A stretch of DNA of 64,000 nt from Breviolum minutum Mf 1.05b.01 (Eukaryota > Sar > Dinophyceae > Suessiales > Symbiodiniaceae): contig DF239098.1 in the NCBI GenBank assembly GCA_000507305.1, positions 257,436 through 321,435 of the forward strand. The letters are read 5' to 3'. A program made the position numbers and the translations under genes. The number at the start of each line of letters is the position of its first letter. Within the stretch, counting starts at the first letter, position 1. Under the pieces are notes generated by a model, which did not search any database, was not told the DNA's origin, and was given only the letters and a program-made list of their open reading frames with translations. This document shows positions 22,781 to 36,054 of this stretch, in pieces.

Positions 22781-24639
22781 CTGCAAGACACTCTCAGATC
22801 TCACCTTGTAACATGGATTTCATTGTGGTTGAGACAAACAGTGTACCTTGGCATGTCAAAAGAAGTGCAGCTGATGACACCTGCCTCCTCGACTACAACA
22901 CTGACTGGGCAGGGAGACGACCACTCCGTTCTTTGTGGCTCCTGTCACAATATGTTCTCACAGTGTGCTCCTTGCAAGCAAGCTTCTTAGACTTCTTACA
23001 TCAGCAAACTAAGTGAACAAGATATCGCCTTTCGACAATTCTCAAGGGATACAGTAGACATAGTATGTCCCTGCCTTGATGGTGAGCAGGACAACGAATG
23101 CCAGCAAAATGCCACAAAGTCCTGAACGTCAAATTCATGAAATTGCAGGCAAAGTTCTCAGTTGGTAGAAGACGGCGTTTTCCTCCATCAAGATTCACGA
23201 TCTTTCCAATTTGTATCAATTTGTCGTTTCCAAAGGGATGGAATGAGCTTTGTTACGATCTCTATCATAACACTTCGACGCCTGTCAGCAGCACAACCCA
23301 TCGCCATCCCAACAGCTCGGCAAATATGATGCCTTCAGCCAAAGCTCAGGATCTTTTATATCTTGATATGTCATGTGGATTCAAAATTCTGAAGTTCTAA
23401 AGATTTCGAAGATGCGAAATGTGATCATCTGAGTAGGAATCTTGTCTGGAAAACTATGGAGATCTAAGACTGTCGCATTGCCAGTGCCAAGTCAAGAAAA
23501 CCCAAATCACACCAAGCTGTAAAAATTGCAAAATCACAATTGTTACTTTGAAATAGTTTGCACTCTTTGCACCTTCAAAAGACATAAAAGACTTTGCACC
23601 TTCAAAAAACCCCTTCTGGTAACTCAAAACCAACCAAGTTGCTGAAGGAGGCGCAACCAACACCCAGCTGCGGACCTTTTGACATACCAAACTCGTAGTT
23701 CAGTGCATGTCGACATGTCTGGAGATCCAACCGTGATACTTACTTACCGTAGTACTGACTTATGTCTTGTGTTGTTTCAATCAATATGCTTCAATGCATT
23801 CAAGCTAGAGACACATTCACAACACGCACTAAATTCTGGGAAAAGCACCCACCATGGTCAGCAATGCCAGGGCCATATCCCGCTGTCGGCCGTTGCCTTG
23901 CACGTCAAATTCAGGATGACAAGCATGGATCCACATGAAATACAGAGTGACACGAGCCGTTCACAAAAAGTGCATGGTATCATTATTTAAGCCACGAGCT
24001 GGCAAAGTAGTCCACCAACAGCCTTACACACAGTTTGCTAGGTATTTGGGCACAACTCAACAAGAAGCTCAGCTTGTATCTAATCTGCACTTCAAAGTCC
24101 GAGCTACGACAGACATGCAGGTGTGCCGAATGATTGGGCCAGACCAATCATGACACGACATCCGACCAGTAGGAAGAGACCTGTAGATCCTGTAGCTTGC
24201 GCCTTGCAGAGACCCAAGGTACACAATGGATAAAATCAATGCTGAAAGACAACTATTTGCTGGTTGTATTTTGCAACATTAGACTCCAATAGAAGAATTC
24301 AATTCTCCCTGGCTCATACTCTGGCCTGCATAGCGGTAGACAAGGACCAAACAAAAGTGGACAAAGCAATGATGCTTGTGCGACGATGACGGTCCTGCGC
24401 AAGAAAACGTAAGGAAATGAACTGAAAATGAAGTGCCGAGTGCAATGCTGAATCTACTCGGAAATTGTTGAAAGATGTTGAGTTACTAGCAATCACCAAA
24501 TGATGAAACTTGTCACATTATGCAAGATTTTCAGTTGTCTTCCAGAAACGTTTGGTCAAACTAGAACCGCACTGGTCAATCTGAATGAGAATGATGGCAG
24601 CTGAGAACCCGACACAAAGCCACCCAGCAGGAATAGTCC

Positions 24640-25405
24640 CTGCCTAATCAAAGCAGAAAGATGCAGAAAGCAAAAAGGAGATGACAGGAGATGACGGCAT
24701 GTATCAAAAAGGCCCAAAAGGATCCAAAAGGGGCAATGAGTTCAGAAACCTCTTGGATCTGGACTGCATAGACTAGCGCAAAGCCATAGCCTATGAGCAA
24801 ACCGTACTCCCAATACCAGAGACCTAAGTGAATCAAGAGGCATGAAACATCTTGAAACAGCATCTGTGGATCATCACTTGATGTCTCGGCACTGAAAGCT
24901 CGGGAAAGCTCGCAGCTCTGAAGGTATCTTGGGCGAAGACAAGTGGCATCTGCCATGTTGTAGAATCCGGAGACCGTGTCAACCTCGAACACAAAGCCGG
25001 TAAAGTCATGACATCTGCAAGGTGCCATGCCAGTCAAGGTACCTGTAGGCTGGTGAAGTTTCCACTGTCCAAAAGCCTGGCAAATACCTTGCCGATGGAT
25101 GGGAAGGTGTACAAGAGTACGCCATGGCTTTTGTATGCTTTTGTGACATTCAGTGCATGTCATTCATGCCTCCTTGGACTCCTCTGATTGCATAGGATGC
25201 AGCACATGCACCTCAAATCATTGTCAGGGTAACTCATATCAATGTGTCGATCCAGACATATCCGGACATCTTGCATCCCAGAGAGTGTGAAGCTAAATGT
25301 CCGCACTACGAAGCATGGATCCAGAATTAGGTGATTCTGGGATGCCATGTTTTTCTTGCCAATATCTGAGGGCCCAGCAGCAGTCTTGTTTGTCCGCGAT
25401 GGCAA
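24640..25405 (-). other. Exons of an unassigned membrane protein
   Basis: Two minus-strand open stretches look coding. The upstream one (to 25160) contains VVRTFSFTLSGMQDVRICLD and a cysteine pair MCCILCNQ. The downstream one contains CHDFTGFVFEVDTVSGFYN, ATCLRPRYLQSC and a membrane segment (LIHLGLWYWEYGLLIGYGF). The alternation of Cys-rich soluble and hydrophobic parts suggests a cell-surface or secretory-pathway protein. Family not recognised; splice limits not resolved. Confidence 0.35.
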
Positions 25406-25409
25406 AACA

Positions 25410-27880
25410 CCCAGAGGAGCCTGCAGGAAAAGTAAAGCATATTATGCATATTTGATTTATCTCGGGAAAATTGGCAGTGTAATACCCAGCCGCATCCTAG
25501 GCGCGGATTCTATGCATCGACAGTCTTCCCATCAAAATCCAGGACATCCAGGATACCGCACGTGTGGAAATCCAGCAGGTGACTCTATCTCTACTCCAGT
25601 CTGGAGGGCAGAAGCCTTGCTATCTTCGATGGGCTTAACATGACTTAACTGGGCTTGTCTAAGCTTGTCTATTTGGTTGCCATGGACTGTCAAACAGTGA
25701 GATATGGTGGTTTCCATTGGTTCCATGGAGTCTGTTGAGCTTTGTATACTCAAGGGGAATATCTAATTTAGGCCAGCACAACAATTCTTCTGAGTGGCCA
25801 ACCTTCCGCAATACCGTAAGCTCATCTAGTGGAGGTAGCTGCTGCGCAGCCCCTGAAAGTGCCAGTTGGCTTTCATCTTTGCTCTGAACAGGACATGTTC
25901 ATCAGTCATGCTTGAGCCACGCTGCCTACTCAGATAGCCCTACGCACAAATCCCCCTGCTGCAAAGGCCTTGCCAAAAAGCAGGCTGGGCTCGGCAAGAC
26001 TGGCAGCGCTGCTCCCTGCAAACACCGGTATGCAGAGGGAGGACAGGCTTAAAGCACAGTGTGAAGCTTCCAAAAATACAGTATCTGCATAATATATTAT
26101 TTGCAATTATGATCATGTAATCCACAAGTATCGTCAGCACACAAAGCAGAGATGCGATTTCTGAAGCGGATTGCTTTGCGGCCTGCCTAGACGTGAACAA
26201 GATGCTTTTCTCTTTGCTTATTTTGCAGGTAGGATCTCAGAGGCATCTGGCGCAAGGTCCTCCCTATATCTATTAGAATCTTCCTCAAAATAAGGTGGAA
26301 TACGTCAATCCAAGAGTTGAAGGCAAAATCAAGCTTGCTTTCAGAGACTTGCTGGGTTTGATTGTTCAAGAAAGCAAGCGATACGGCGATACATTATCTT
26401 ATCTAAATCTCCCTATAGAGAAGCGCGAATGTTGCGAATCCTGAGGATCCAACACGGAAGCAACACGCCTCTGACATATGACTTTCAGCATTGATGTGAT
26501 GTTTGGTGATTCCATGTTGAACACAGTACAACCACTAAAACCCATCAGCTGCACCTGTGCAAACATCTGCACAGTCTGGAGCTGGTATCGTGACAAGAAA
26601 GCCTGTGATTCACAAGAGTTGCTGTGGTTTCTCTCGCAAGTGGTGGAGGAAGGCCTTTGCTCCCACGTTCAAAAACTTTCAACGATTTGACTGCCAATGC
26701 CAAGAAGCTCGGCTGACTTCGTGTCGCCAAATTGCTGATGCCTGGGAGTCAAGAAGATGCTCACCATGTCTCAAGAATGTTTGGACCGAAACATTCCCTG
26801 GGCTAAAGTCAAAGATTCAAACTTTAAACTCTATGAAAGTCTCTTCTCCCAATTCAATCAATTTCCATCTGCATCATTTGTCTGTCAAAGCTGTCCAATT
26901 AGGGCAGGGTTGCATACCAGCAACAAGATTAGAAGGGCCTCAATGAAGCACGCTCATGAAGACTCAACATCAAATGCACAAAAACCGGATCTTCACATAA
27001 GATAAGAGTCACAGCTTCGCATTCGCAGACACACTGAGGCATGCACATAGGTTCGGTACCAAACCTTGGAAAGTATGCATGTCTCTGTACAGTCGTGGTA
27101 GCAAGTAGATTCGAAGTTGCGAGAAAATATCCAGATGTTTCCAGGACAAAACGCCATCAAGAAAAGTCTGTAGGTTAATCATGTGGCAAGGTTAAGCTCA
27201 GGGCAGGGAATTTCTCCTCAGCCTGACTGTGCATGGTGGCTCCAGCATGGCCCCGAGCGTTTTCGGAGCTGAGCCAAGTGGTGAGCGGATACAGCTGTCA
27301 CAATCAAGTCAAGCTTGGCGTTGTCGCCCAAAGCAGAGGCAAAATTATCCAAAGATTCCAAATTCCTGGTACATAACCTTATAAATTCTAAACATGTTTC
27401 TTAATCTTATATCTGTATATATTCTTATATTATATTATCTACAACAATGAAGACCTTTGAAGACAGCTTCCATCTCAACTGTCAAGGATAGATGTTCCAT
27501 CTCCCACAGAGCACTCGTGGTAGATGCCCACGTTGCGCCTGACGGACGAAGCTTGCAAAATGTCAGGCCATGGCGGTCATGACTGTCACGACAGCCACAA
27601 AAGTTTCAGAAGCTGAGAGATGGACGGTGTCAAGGTTAGGCGACACATCGTTGGTCTTCCGTAAAGTAGTTTGTAGCTCCTGCATCGCCAAATAAGGGAG
27701 GATGAAGCTGCACATCTATCAGCTTGTTTGGCTGCTCACAGGACCAATAATGGCTTCATTTGGAATGCGATGCAATGCCCTCATTGGCACTTTTCTTTTC
27801 TTCGCGGGACCGGCACTCTTCCTAGAACCGTTGCTTCCACCAACATATTCAACGACAAGTCTCATCTCAGTCATTGACGA
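25410..27880. other. No gene confirmed
   Basis: One minus-strand piece near 26460-26550, after a CACAG|G acceptor, encodes VQLMGFSGCTVFNMESPN and could be an exon. Nothing else with support was seen. Confidence 0.25.
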
Positions 27881-27886
27881 ATCGAA

Positions 27887-28602
27887 TTATCGCTTTTTCC
27901 TCTTGTCTTTGGAGTCTGCCGGAAGCTTCAAGGCCAGTCTTCGAGGTTCCATCATCTCGGCAGGTCGGCTGTTCTCACCAGCAGTTGGCGCAGGCATAGC
28001 AGCTAGCCTCGCAGCATCAGACTGCTGTTGCAAACGTGCCTGCATGAAAAGTGGTAATTCCTTGGGCGGGGCATAGACACCAGCTTCTTCTGCTACACGC
28101 ATGGCCTTTTCGCCAGCCTCTTTCCCAGCTTGGGCAATCTCCTCTTCGCTTTTTCCAAGTTTCCTGGCCTCCTCTTCTGCTTCCTTTGCAGCTTCTGCTG
28201 CAGCAGGCAAACCCCATTCGGCGCTCTGTTCTATGGGCTTTTTGGGTGCATCTGCATTGTTGAAGATTTGCTCATACTCTTCTTCCGCGGCTTTCATTGC
28301 ATCACGTAGTGCTAGATTAGCATCGGCTTTTCTAAGCTCACGCATTCTTGTTGCAACCCATGCGTTTTTGGCATCAGCTTCTTCCTGCTTCCTCTTCTTG
28401 TCCTTCTTTGTCTTCTTGTCATCGCTCGAATCCGAGGACGAGGATGAGGCTTTTTTCTTTTTATCCTTCTTCTTCTTTTTGTCCTTTTTCTTCTTTTTGT
28501 CAGGCTTTTTTTCTTCTCTTTCTTCTTTGCCTTTTTCTTCTTGTCTTTCTTCTTCTTTTCCTCACTTTCGGAGTCTGAGCTTTCAGAAGAAGAGCTAGAC
28601 AT
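27887..28602 (-). CDS. Lys/Ser-rich basic protein, frameshifted in a homopolymer
   Basis: The frame from the ATG at 28602 starts with a Ser-rich acidic stretch and then Lys blocks, and the frame ending at 27887 resumes with Lys blocks, SSSSSDSSDD, and then a helical acidic region (AKEAEEEARKLGKSEEE) and a basic tail ending KDKRKKR. The two halves are in different frames. The switch falls at a run of seven T on the plus strand (28506-28512, A on the coding strand). One extra A there would give a continuous protein of about 238 residues without introns. Composition resembles nuclear or RNA-processing-associated low-complexity proteins, but no domain is recognised. The break is either an assembly error in the homopolymer or a real frameshift. 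Confidence 0.62.
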
Positions 28603-31440
28603 GGCACGAACTGCAAGTCTCGGAATGGGTCAACCTTGTAATGCTGTATAGTGGTCGCTCTTCGCTCAGCTAGACATGGAATGTTGAATGCTTGGTTGTC
28701 AAGAAGAATCAAAGAACTCGGTCTTTCTCCCATGCGACATTGAACTGCCTTTAGCATTATCCTTGTGACATAAAACACGGACCACCAAGCCAGCTGAGAA
28801 TACAGTTGCGGACACACAAGTACTCACGTTGCCAATGGAGAGTTCGGAAGTTGAAACTGAAGCTGCTGATGGCCGCTAAAGTGGGCCTCATCCACCGCGG
28901 TGAAGAGCTGCCTTGAGACAGGCCAATGTAAGACTTTCAGCGGCAATTCTCTGGGTTGCCAAATGTGATGATTTTAGGGCTCACACCGGAGTCTTGTTAC
29001 TTCGGCTGTTGTCCCATAGTCCTATCGGAGGTCGGACATGCCATTTCGTCTTTCTCGCGGTATTGTCACGATTCAATACCATTCCGGAATATATTACGAA
29101 ATAATTGATTATATAATTGTTGTCGAACTCGTGAAGTTCGCAGCAGGTCTGACAAAAGTACTCATCTGTTCTTTTTTGGCACTTCTCTCAGTGCATCACA
29201 AGAAATTCATAGTAAACCAAGGAACTCGAATCTCTTCAATCTGCGGACTCTCCCATTTCTCTAGCTGCAGGAGAAGCTGCGCCTGTGCTGTCAACGCTGC
29301 GCTACAACTTTCCACGAAGAGGAAGCAAAGCCAACATTCACGTCTGTATTCAGACCGAAAGCTGTTGGAGAGCACGAGAAAGGGAGTAAATCCAGATAAA
29401 ATGCTAATGGATTGTCAAACATAATAAGGTCAGGTGGATTACATTATTGGATAAGTCAAAAAAAACAGAAGAAGAAGCACACGTTCCAGTCTCTGAGCAG
29501 CAGTAAGATGTCTAAATTAGAAAAATACGGGAAGGCACTGCCGTTCGCATGTAAAACTCTATAACAACTAACGCGCCTTCTTGCCAAGGCAATCTTCGGC
29601 AACTGCCACGTGTACAGCTGCCGGCATGGTCTGGGACGGTAAGATTCATCTGCTTTTAGATCTTTTTGCAATGACAACAATGACAACGATGATAAGGATG
29701 ATGCTGCTGATGATGATCGACGAGGACGAGGACGTAGTGGAGGACGAGGATTATGATTACAATTATTTTTATGGTTGTTAAGCACGATTATTGTCATCAT
29801 TAATCATGAGTATCATCAGTATAATTCTATCATAATAATTGTCATTATCATGATATGATGATGCCTGCCAGTCTGGTCGAGATGCTTCAGAATCCATTTG
29901 GTCAAATAAAAGCCGCCTGACTTGGCACATCTGCTTGGCCCTGTGCCTCGCATTCGCACCATTGGCACGGCACTGGGAAGTTTCTGAAAGGCAATTGCTC
30001 TTTGCGCTAAGTTTGGCACTCGTCTGGCAGTCGGGCTTTGGCTTCTACTTCTGTGCGGGGTGTTCTCTCCTTGGCCCTCAGGAAGGGTTCAGCATAGAGT
30101 ATATAGACTTACTTTCCACATGTCTGACCAAGCTCCCAAGTTCAAAGATTTAAATGGAAGTTTCGCTTAGCAAAGTTCAGCAAAGTCCGAAAATGTCACA
30201 ACATGCCGCAACCAATCAACCGGCCGGGTGACCAGCCTCAAGGTTCAGCCAGCCGAAAACATCTAGGTAAAGCACACCACGAAACTGGCAGGCAAGGTTG
30301 GGCTTGTGGGCTTGTCGGATTTCCCGAAACCCACCAGTGCATGCTGTGGCAGTCTGATGCAAGGGCTTAAGACCATATGTGCCCAAAGAAACGTTCCTCA
30401 TCTCCCTTCAGGTCGTGCATCCCTTGACTCCCGACACTTACGCAGCTACATGATTACTTCAAATTGGCCACTCTTCTCCAGGACGTTTCTCTTCATATCA
30501 AGACTCATCTGTGCTTCAGTGTGAAGTAGGCCGGTGTGCAAGTTGCAAACTCTTGCAAGACCACATTTAGAAAGACCGCCCGTGACACCACTCTCATCAA
30601 ATTGCACACATGGATGCGAACTTCTTGCCACAAACAAAAGCATCAACCAACTCATCGATTTGCACCTTTCCAGGTAGCGCCACTTTGTCGCCATGTCCCT
30701 GGATGGATTTGTTTTGCTTCAACGGTCATAGAAAGGCCACACAATCAGCTAAGCTCCACACAGTTGCAAGACGCAAGCAGCAGTATAACCAGAAGAGGTG
30801 CAGCACCTTGGCGACCAAATGACAGGTGAAAGTCGTGAAGAATGCGTGAATGTGCAGATCTGCAGTCAGGCTAAAAGCTGCATCTACTGATGTATTAAGG
30901 CGGCTGCAAAAATCACTGGTACCATGAATTGAAGCCAAGAAAATGCCTCCACTCTCAGCTGCTGTAAAGCATTGTATATCATATATATCCTGCATCAAGT
31001 TGGTGCGTGTGGCACATTTTGCACTTGTTTCACATCGACATCACCTTGGGAAAGCCGCCAATCTTCACGTCTGCTGCCAGGCAAGTGAGAGTCAGCAACG
31101 GGGTGCCGAGCCTTGTGGCGACTCTGAGTCAACTGCGAAACCAGGAAAAGCTTCACATGGCCGAGGCTGGGACTGGAGAGCCTGGACAAACATTGGAATC
31201 ATTGGAATGCATCACATGGTGATCCACATGGTGATCCACATATCAAATTGCACACTCAGTTGGCTCGACATGTTGAATGCTTTGTCTTCACAGAAAGAGA
31301 AGAACGAATATCAAGCTTCATTCAAAAGAGTGAACTCTTTAGCACTTCCAACGTCTCCAAAAAAACACTTTGATTGCAAGACATGACAAAAGGTAGTTTA
31401 CGAGAACCCTTGAAAGAATTAGCCAGGCACACCAGCGCAC
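28603..31440. other. No gene recognised
   Basis: Contains an imperfect GAT/GAC/AAT-rich stretch at about 29670-29860 (degenerate trinucleotide repeat) and otherwise only short open frames without motifs. Confidence 0.3.
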
Positions 31441-31449
31441 CAGTCAATA

Positions 31450-32872
31450 TTCTCACACTGACCAAAATATCCAACCTGCCGTCCCAAGGATTTCGCTATT
31501 CTGCTGACATACCAGGCACAGCAGCATGTTGAAGATAGTGGTCAGAAATAAAACAACTGTGATCACCATGCATGGGGTGGAGAAAGATTTTACGAAGGGC
31601 GCCTCACAATGAGCCATGCAACACAGCTGATGACTGCCATGCAGCAAGCCGCAGCCCAGCCAGTTTTGGTCTCGGAAAGGAGCACACCTTCGGAAAGGGC
31701 AGGACCACAAGGCCCCTAGTTAGTACAGTAAATGCTGTCGCATGCTGTCGCTGTCGCATGTACAACCAAGTAGAAGTTGGTAAAGGTGTATAGATCGGGG
31801 GATGCTGTGACCAAAGCTTCGTGATTTCCCAAACCATGTCCCATGCATTGGCTTGAAAAGCAGAAAGTACAAACCCCAGCCTAAGCAGTATGCGTTGATG
31901 GACTGGAGAAGCTGGTTTGTGCCCATTGCCATGCTCCTTTAGTCGGGTCGAGCGGAAAACTCTCCAGGAATGAAGCATTATGTCCACTTTGATCAGCTCA
32001 TATTCTAAGCGCCACGCACACGGCTGTATGCATCGTAGGCCTTCCAGAGTCTAGTTCGTGATGACAGAGCTTTGGACGGTTGGGATGATGTGGTGAAAAG
32101 ACTCGACAAGATGAAAGTTTTTCACGCAGTGCATTCCATCCCCCCGATTTGCCTGCCAGTTCGCCTGCAGCTCTCTGTATAACTGGATGTGCCTGGAACT
32201 GTTGGCTTGAAGAACGAAGGCACAAAGCAACGATGGTGTCAAGACCAACTTGTAGTTTCCTAGGGGCCAGGCTTCAAATTGGCAGTTTCCTCCACCGAAA
32301 TTCCTGAAACCTGCACATATGTGTCAAGCGCGCATGAGCGGTTGGACAGGCAAGGCCTTTGGGGGCCTCTGGCAAGTAGCCCTCCTCCTGCCCAGTGGTG
32401 TCTTCCACTTCTTGCGTCCTCAGTACAAAACCAACAGTGGCCTCTTTAAGGTGGCTGCAATTTCTGCACATCTCTGCAATCAACACGACAAGATATGGAG
32501 TCGGTGTGGGTTTTCATTGCAGTTAGTCTGTGCGTACTGTAACGGATCAAGTTTTGAGGGCTCCGGCGTGAGGTCGCCCATAGCAGCTGTGAGTTTCCTG
32601 CGGCTGTCCCAGTAAACTTTCTGATTGACATGAAGCCAACCACACTGTCATCAAATCCTACAGCCGCATTTCCTGTCATACATAAATTTGTCTCTTGACA
32701 GGGGAAGAATTTGGGGCAGTGCTTTCGATGGTACAGGTTGCTTAAGAGGGTTTGTTAAGGTCAGTGGCCCAAAAAACGCAAAATCACACTGGAAATTGCC
32801 GGATTCCAGGGTTGTTGGGACATGTTTCTTGAGGTGCATGAGAAAAGACCTTGTGAATAGGCTATTTGGCAA
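31450..32872 (-). other. Cluster of exon-like pieces, unassigned
   Basis: Minus-strand pieces with coding-like composition: 32690-32860 (SFLMHLKKHVPTTLESGN), 32560-32670 after a GACAG|GA acceptor (VGFDDSVVGFMSIRKFTG), 32040-32200 (SRHIQLYRELQANWQANRG, with an alternative frame also open), 31830-31900 (ANAWDMVWEITKLW), and 31460-31600 with a membrane segment (MVITVVLFLTTIFNMLLCL). Same orientation and close spacing suggest one gene. I could not chain them or match a family. Confidence 0.3.
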
Positions 32873-33790
32873 GAGGACAAGACAAATACCTTTTAATGAT
32901 CTGACTGGGCCTTAAATTAAGGTGGTTGCTGAGATGAGGGCTCATAAACATTAATAAGCTACATGATATCAAACTTAAACCTTGTTCAACTTTTTTCCCT
33001 CCGCTTTGTTGCTTTCAATGTTGCATTTGTATGCATCGGTCCGTCTCTGAAGACATGTGAGGTATTAGATTTCTTTGGGGTGAGACAGTAGTTTTTGTTT
33101 GCTGTCTTTTGACTTCTCTGTATTAAGCATTAATACTTCAATTTCTTGACATAGACTCCACTTCCTTGAGCATCTGGGAGCATGCTGCATGCTAGTAATT
33201 CCTGACTCAAGTCACAAACTATGAACTTAAATATAACAAGATTCAAGTGCCTGAAGGCAAAAAAGACACACCAAAAATGTAGGAAATTCAAGAAAAGTCA
33301 GAAACAATGAAAACCCCTCAAATTCCAAAACACCCAATAGTACAATATGATAAATGATAAGCCTGAATAAGCACCAACAAAGCATCAAACTACAATTACA
33401 GTAGACGAAACAAGCCTTAACAAACATTAGAGTCTGATAGCCCCTTCCCTCAAAACACTGCCCCAAATTCTCCCCTCGTAAGAGATGGCATGTATGTATG
33501 ATCCTGAAAGGGGAGCACTCTAAACGAGCTTGCTGCGTTTGCTTTAATCTTCGGACCCGATGCGCAGTCTTGGCCCATGCTTTTTTGAGGCAGAGGGCAA
33601 GCGTCCCTTTTCTTGGGGCCTGCTCTTCCTTTTCTTTAGGTATTCTGAAAGTGGCGTGAGGCACGGTCTCGGGCCATCGTTTTCGAGACTTTCGTCCGTG
33701 AGCATGCTACCGTTTCCAACTTTTTTAGTGGTTCCTGCTCGAGGTCAGGTGTCGCTTTTCTTTTCAACCCTCAAAAACAAAAACAAGAGC

Positions 33791-33793
<3 letters not shown>

Positions 33794-33828
<35 letters not shown>

Positions 33829-33851
33829 CCAGCAGCAGCAGCAGCAGCAGC

Positions 33852-33916
<65 letters not shown>

Positions 33917-33948
33917 CCAACAGGCAGCACAGCAACAGCAACAGCAAC
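33794..33948. repeat. (CAA)n/(CAG)n microsatellite
   Basis: About 40 CAA triplets interrupted by a short CAG block at about 33829-33851, followed by a degenerate CAACAG tail. The polyglutamine frame on the plus strand has no supporting flanking coding sequence, so I treat it as a non-coding repeat. Confidence 0.9.
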
Positions 33949-34749
33949 CTTGTAAGGGTCAAATGATTCTGCTGCACTGCCGAGTTGCTAAACAATCTTA
34001 AAATGAGACTTTAAAATTGATAAAACAAGATTTCCTTTTATCTATGATGCACCTTTACTTTTGATTCTATCGGTTATCAAGGGGGCATAAACATGCCTAA
34101 ACCTTGTAAGCCTGATGAGGTCACGAAGAACCACAAGACCAGCATCCAACATGTCATCCCATCCTCAGCTGCTGCTGTAGCACCGGAATTCGTAGAATCT
34201 GACCAAGGCTCAAAGCCTCATAGTCCTGTCATCTTGAAGTTGATGTTTAACGTCGTTTCTACATGTAATCTATAGCAGAAGGTGTAATCAATACAGTATC
34301 TCTTAAGAAATTTGGACAAAGCAATAATTTGATCACTTCATTCTTGAAACTTGAAAGCCCAAATTCATTTTTGTAGACCACTTTGAAGCGCAACACTCTG
34401 TATGCAATGCACTATTTGCGGGCCTTGGCTCTAGCTGCAGCACTATCTATTTGCTGCAGATTTGGCACAGGAAGACGTACCTGTGCAGGTCATTTGAAAA
34501 GCAAGACAGCTCTCTGATACTCAAATTCCTTGAAAATGTTTGACATGGTATCTTGTTGCCTTTGGTGCCATCATAATCCTCCATTTACGTCTCTTGCTCT
34601 ATCCTTTTCCGTATCCAGGCGGCGGTCTGACTGAGTTACGCACATATTGCGTTAGCAATCGCACCTCATTCATGGCAATTCTCGAAACAAAGAGTGCACT
34701 GCATGATGTTGCGGCCAAGTTGGTGTTCCGCAATCATTTCACATCTCAC

Positions 34750-35060
34750 TTGCTTCCATGATGCCTTCAATATCAAAGACAAACACTCGCAAAAAAAGAG
34801 TCAGCTCATGGCTCCGAAGGAATGGGCTGCAATTGACGCATGCATGGCAAGCCACATACCTTAGGATCAAAATACGGGCAGGTGTAACATTTGGTCCCCT
34901 TATGTCTCCTTTGTCTTCTAGGATGCGAGAAGTGCATATCACACCCTTGTGGATACTCTGGACATGGACATCTTGGGATCCAACTGAGAACAAAGTACAA
35001 GACACCAGACCCACTTGTCGCTGCCAGAATCCTGGGTGAAATTAATGTTGAATAGCTTCG
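34750..35060 (-). other. Exon-like pieces, possibly cysteine-rich
   Basis: Around 34880-35010 the minus strand is open in two frames. One gives VHVQSIHKGVICTSRILED, the other gives a CxxC-type run (KCYTCPYFDPK) followed by a canonical AAG|GTATG donor. A further piece at 34740-34790 encodes RVFVFDIEGIMEASE. The correct frame is undecided and no family is recognised. Confidence 0.25.
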
Positions 35061-35602
35061 TGTTGTGAGTGAGGTGATCTGCACAAAGTTGCAGGCTCAG
35101 CTTCATGCCAATGCAACCAAAGAGGAGTCAAGCCAGGTTGCGGCATGCCTTCAGTAAATAGTAAGACGCAGAACCTTAGAGAAAGGCTAAAAAAGGTCAT
35201 CTGCAAAAAGTATCAAAAAATATCAGACAGATTCAAAAAATGACTTGGTGTCCAGAATCAATGCTGTACGCATGAAATGGCTTTCAGTCAGATTCAGAAA
35301 TCTATCTGTTCAAAGGCCGATGATATTAAATAGAACATCTGCACTCTTGAGTTCAACGCAGGAGCTGCAGGACGTTGATGACCATGTACACCTTGGAACC
35401 CAAATCTATCAAAGCGGGTTGGGGCTCACAGCGAATGGGATCCACTCATGCACACGGGTGCGATGTTTTGAAGTCCGCGACTTTTGCAAGTATCAAAACA
35501 TCAGTTTTGGTGCAAGAGAGGTACATCCATTTTGGAGACCGTGAGGTCAGTCAAGTCTCGAATATCCTGTCAACAAAGGAATGTGCTCCTATAAAGCGTC
35601 TC

Positions 35603-35953
35603 TCACACCATGGAATCCTCGTGCATGTGTCCATTTGGGCTTGACAATGCTTGACAGGTCTCCTCTCGGTACAGCTCGTGCTTCCGGATTTTCATCTCCT
35701 GGCTGAAGTACGCCTTTTCTCTGAGCTGCTCCTGAGCAGCTTGGCTAAGGCGCTCCGTTGACAATTCCGCTGAAGCACTCTGTTTGAATCTGCGAAAAGC
35801 TATAGAAGGATTTCCTGCCTTGTCAAACATGAAGTTTTTCCGATTGTAGCTCAGGACGCCAGCTGTCAGGGGTTTCACGGCACTCCGGCCCAGGTGTTCA
35901 CGTGACAATGTCGATGCAAGGAACTCAGGCTCCACACAGTCACGACATGTCAC
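35603..35953 (-). CDS. Probable exon or small protein, unassigned
   Basis: An open minus-strand stretch with good coding composition (FLASTLSREHLGRSAVKPLT, NFMFDKAGNPSIAFRRF, QEQLREKAYFSQEMKIRK). The second half is charged and helical. It ends at a TGA, but a GC donor near 35650 could lead to further exons. The ATG at 35953 is not convincing as a start because an AG|G acceptor lies just upstream. Family not recognised. Confidence 0.45.
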   Translation of the reverse strand: MTCRDCVEPEFLASTLSREHLGRSAVKPLTAGVLSYNRKNFMFDKAGNPSIAFRRFKQSASAELSTERLSQAAQEQLREKAYFSQEMKIRKHELYREETCQALSSPNGHMHEDSMV

Positions 35954-36054
35954 CCCTCAACTGCTCTCCCACCTCCAGCGGCACCTGCTGCAAGCAACTC
36001 CATGATGCCTGCCGACAGTTCACTTCAGAAACCATTCTTCTGTCTAGTGCGTGA

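Noticed and set aside
33560-33955. 131-codon plus-strand frame with a long polyglutamine tract
   Set aside because: The frame is mostly the CAA/CAG microsatellite; the flanks lack coding character and the strand opposes all supported genes.
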